Assembly (NCBI GenBank): GCA_003597935.1
Contig: QZJT01000071.1
Location: 1 to 56,751, forward strand
Source: Phycisphaerales bacterium
GTDB lineage: Bacteria > Planctomycetota > Phycisphaerae > UBA1845
Direction of reading: 5' to 3'
Length of the DNA: 56,751 nucleotides
Shown: piece by piece, positions 54,753 to 56,751 of the stretch
Layout: every line of letters starts with the position of its first letter
Position numbering within the stretch: position 1 is the first letter of the stretch
Position numbers and translations under genes: made by a program
The notes under the pieces: model-generated
What the model saw: only the letters and a program-made list of their open reading frames with translations
The model's database searches: none
What the model was told of the DNA's origin: nothing

Positions 54753-56751
54753 CGTCGCCGCCGACACGGTAGTCGAGCAGCAGACCCGGACGGGCAGGAA
54801 GACCCTCATCGGGCAGCGGATCCCGAAGCTGGACGCGCCGGAGAAGGCCACCGGCCTGGCCCGCTATCTCGAGGACATCAGGCTGCCGCGCATGCTCCAC
54901 GGCAAGATCCTCTTTGCCGGCAGGCCCCACGCGAAGATCGTCAGCATCGACACGTCCGGCGCAGCGGCCCTGCCGGGCGTTCGCGCGGTCATCACGGCTG
55001 CGGAGATCGAACTCGTGCCGTTCGGCTTCGGCCAGGACAACACCGCGCTCAAGCGGGACAAGGTCACCTGCCGCCGCGACGAAGTGGCGGCGGTGGCGGC
55101 GGACACGCCGCAGATAGCGGCCGAGGCGATCAGGTGCATCCGCGTGACCTACGAGGACCTGTCCGCCGTCACCTCGCCTGAGCAGGCCCTGGCGGAAGGC
55201 GCGCCCATCATCCACTCTCAGACGCCGGACAATACGCCGTTTCGATATGACTACGCCCATGGAGACGTGGATCGGGGCGTCGCCGAGTCCGACGTGATCG
55301 TGGAGGAGACCTATCAGACGCAGCGCGTCGCCCACTGCTGCCTGGCGACCTCGGGCCTCATCGCCGAGTTCGACGCTGGGGGCCGGCTGACGCTCTACTC
55401 GCTGACGCAGGTGCCGTTCCTCTACCAGCACGACCTGTCCCGCATCATCGGTGTGCCGCCGGAGAAGATCCGCGTCATCCAACCTCCCATCGGAGGCGGC
55501 TTCGGCAGCAAGTTGGACATCCATCCGTTCGAACCCATCTGCGTATTCCTTGCCCAGCGGACCCGGCGACCCGTTCGCCTCGTTTTCACGCGGGAAGAGG
55601 AGTTTCTGGCCACGCCCACCCGGCAGCCCGTCACTATTCACTTGAAAAGCGGAGCGCGGCGGGACGGAACCTTCACGTTCCGGGACGTGCGCATGGTCCT
55701 GGACAACGGCGGACACACCTCCTGGGGGGCGACCACGCCGTGGATCATGATGCGCACTTTTTCGTCCCTGTACCGGGTGCCCCACGTGCAGATGCACGTC
55801 GAGGTCGTGTACACGAACAACAACTACGCCTGCGCGTTTCGGGGCTACGGGAATCCGCAGGCCAGCTTCGCCCTGGAATGCCAGGTCGACCACCTTGCCG
55901 CCGAACTCGGGATGGATCCGCTGGATTTGCGGCTCAAGAACGCCCATGAGCCGGGCGAGACGACCGCTCAGGGCATGGTCCTGCGGACCTGCGGACAGGC
56001 GGAATGCCTGCAAACAGCGGCCGAGCAGGCCGGCTGGCGGGAGAAACGCACGGCCGCCGGCACGCAGCGGGGGGCCGTGGTGCGCGGCATCGGGATGGCG
56101 TCGCTGTTCCACGTGGGGGGGGGCGCCAAGATCTACCGCTCCGACGGCTGCGGCACCATCCTCAAGCTCGACGACTACGGCGGCGTCACCGTGCTGACCG
56201 GCTCGTCCGAAATCGGCCAGGGCAGCGAAACGGTGATCGCGCAGATCGTGGCCCAGGAACTGGGTCTGCCGCTCGAAAACATCCACGTAGTCAACAACGA
56301 CACGACGCTGACGCCGTGGGACGTGGGCGTTCACGCCAGCCGGACGACGTTCATCGCCGGCAATTCGGCCCTGCGGGCCGCCCGCGAGGCACGGCACAAG
56401 CTGCTGGGTGCGGCCGCCGGCCGGTTGAACCGCAGGGCCGAGGAACTGGACCTGGTGGATGGAAACGTGGTGGAGCGATCCAGCGGACAGCCGCTGCAAC
56501 CTATCGGCAAGATCATCCGCGGCATCCATTTCGGCGCCCGCAACGACCTGATCATGACCTCCAGCTACTACGAGCCGCCCAGCACCATGCCGGACGAGAA
56601 CCACATGGGCGACATCTCCGCCTGCTATGCGTTCGGCACACACGTGGCCGAGGTGGAAGTGGACACGGAAACGGGCCTGGTCAAGGTCATCCGGATCTGC
56701 GCCGCCCACGACGTGGGCCGTGTCATCAATCGCCTGGGCATCGAAGGACAG
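54745..56751 (+). CDS. Xanthine-dehydrogenase-family hydroxylase, molybdenum subunit (3' end beyond window)
   Basis: The first 669 residues of a CoxL/HcrA-like subunit, open to the window edge. GQRIPKLDAPEKATGLARYLEDI is the usual start; QPPIGGGFGSKLDIHPFEPI and CAFRGYGNPQASFALE (MCD-cofactor and substrate-pocket loops), and SSEIGQGSETVIAQI are family motifs. The ATG has a perfect AGGAGG site and overlaps the [2Fe-2S] gene by eight bases. Members hydroxylate N-heterocycles or purines, or reduce aryl-CoA; the active-site Glu lies beyond the end, so I do not name the substrate. Distinct from carbon monoxide dehydrogenase, whose AYRGAGR loop is absent. Confidence 0.88.
   Translation, partial: MIDVAADTVVEQQTRTGRKTLIGQRIPKLDAPEKATGLARYLEDIRLPRMLHGKILFAGRPHAKIVSIDTSGAAALPGVRAVITAAEIELVPFGFGQDNTALKRDKVTCRRDEVAAVAADTPQIAAEAIRCIRVTYEDLSAVTSPEQALAEGAPIIHSQTPDNTPFRYDYAHGDVDRGVAESDVIVEETYQTQRVAHCCLATSGLIAEFDAGGRLTLYSLTQVPFLYQHDLSRIIGVPPEKIRVIQPPIGGGFGSKLDIHPFEPICVFLAQRTRRPVRLVFTREEEFLATPTRQPVTIHLKSGARRDGTFTFRDVRMVLDNGGHTSWGATTPWIMMRTFSSLYRVPHVQMHVEVVYTNNNYACAFRGYGNPQASFALECQVDHLAAELGMDPLDLRLKNAHEPGETTAQGMVLRTCGQAECLQTAAEQAGWREKRTAAGTQRGAVVRGIGMASLFHVGGGAKIYRSDGCGTILKLDDYGGVTVLTGSSEIGQGSETVIAQIVAQELGLPLENIHVVNNDTTLTPWDVGVHASRTTFIAGNSALRAAREARHKLLGAAAGRLNRRAEELDLVDGNVVERSSGQPLQPIGKIIRGIHFGARNDLIMTSSYYEPPSTMPDENHMGDISACYAFGTHVAEVEVDTETGLVKVIRICAAHDVGRVINRLGIEGQ

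Noticed and set aside
54745..56751. Carbon monoxide dehydrogenase large subunit (CoxL form I)
   Set aside because: The form I active-site loop AYRCSFR and the form II AYRGAGR loop are both absent; the corresponding loop here reads AFRGYGNPQ.

Overview
This is a GC-rich window with 45 protein-coding genes or gene fragments and no rRNA, tRNA or CRISPR array that I can see. The best guess for the source is a bacterium of the Planctomycetota or a close relative. The clues are small membrane proteins carrying a CPECGYNLRG zinc ribbon, futalosine-type menaquinone genes, many short palindromic and ATGGAC-type dispersed repeats, and a Kuenenia/Nitrospira-like molybdoenzyme beta subunit. This is inference from composition and families, not a phylogenetic result.

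Layout. 1-1.8 kb: a minus-strand trio of ketoacyl-ACP synthase, acyl carrier protein and the start of an FAD oxidoreductase. 2.2-4.8 kb: a GT-C-like membrane protein and a methyltransferase. 4.9-10.8 kb: a class III polyhydroxyalkanoate (PHA) locus (phaR, phasin, phaA, phaE, phaC, SDR reductase), interrupted between phaC and the reductase by a GxxExxY gene inside 30-bp inverted repeats. 10.8-14.1 kb: a single-polypeptide type IIG-like restriction-modification enzyme. 14.4-23.9 kb: housekeeping and envelope genes (PQQ-type beta-propeller, SurA/PpiD-like chaperone, topoisomerase I with six zinc ribbons, a 59-residue lipoprotein, a zinc-ribbon membrane protein, a phosphodiesterase-like protein).

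24.0-34.4 kb holds the most striking locus. An Rrf2-type regulator is translationally coupled to a lipoprotein with two c-type haem sites and an ethylbenzene-dehydrogenase-gamma-like domain. It is followed by a Tat-exported type II molybdenum subunit (1169 aa), an unknown 108-aa protein, an iron-sulfur beta subunit strongly resembling nitrite oxidoreductase NxrB, a TorD/NarJ-like chaperone, an unknown zinc-ribbon protein and an FAD oxidoreductase. Together they look like a periplasmic nitrite oxidoreductase/nitrate reductase-type respiratory complex.

34.4-43.2 kb: a decayed Dam-HNH restriction module, the menaquinone genes mqnC and mqnA, a lipoprotein, a two-helix membrane protein, a repeat-rich gene-free stretch, a TPR protein divergent from an esterase lipoprotein, and yidD.

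43.4-56.75 kb: a plus-strand catabolic block with several start/stop overlaps: IorA/IorB 2-oxoacid:ferredoxin oxidoreductase, HyuA/HyuB (hydantoinase/carboxylase family), acyl-CoA dehydrogenase, split methylmalonyl-CoA mutase, and a three-subunit xanthine-dehydrogenase-family hydroxylase running off the window. A plausible reading is activation of an unknown carbonyl or N-heterocyclic substrate to acyl-CoA, feeding succinyl-CoA and PHA/acetyl-CoA metabolism, with menaquinone and the Nxr/Nar-like complex as respiratory partners; the substrate cannot be named from sequence alone.
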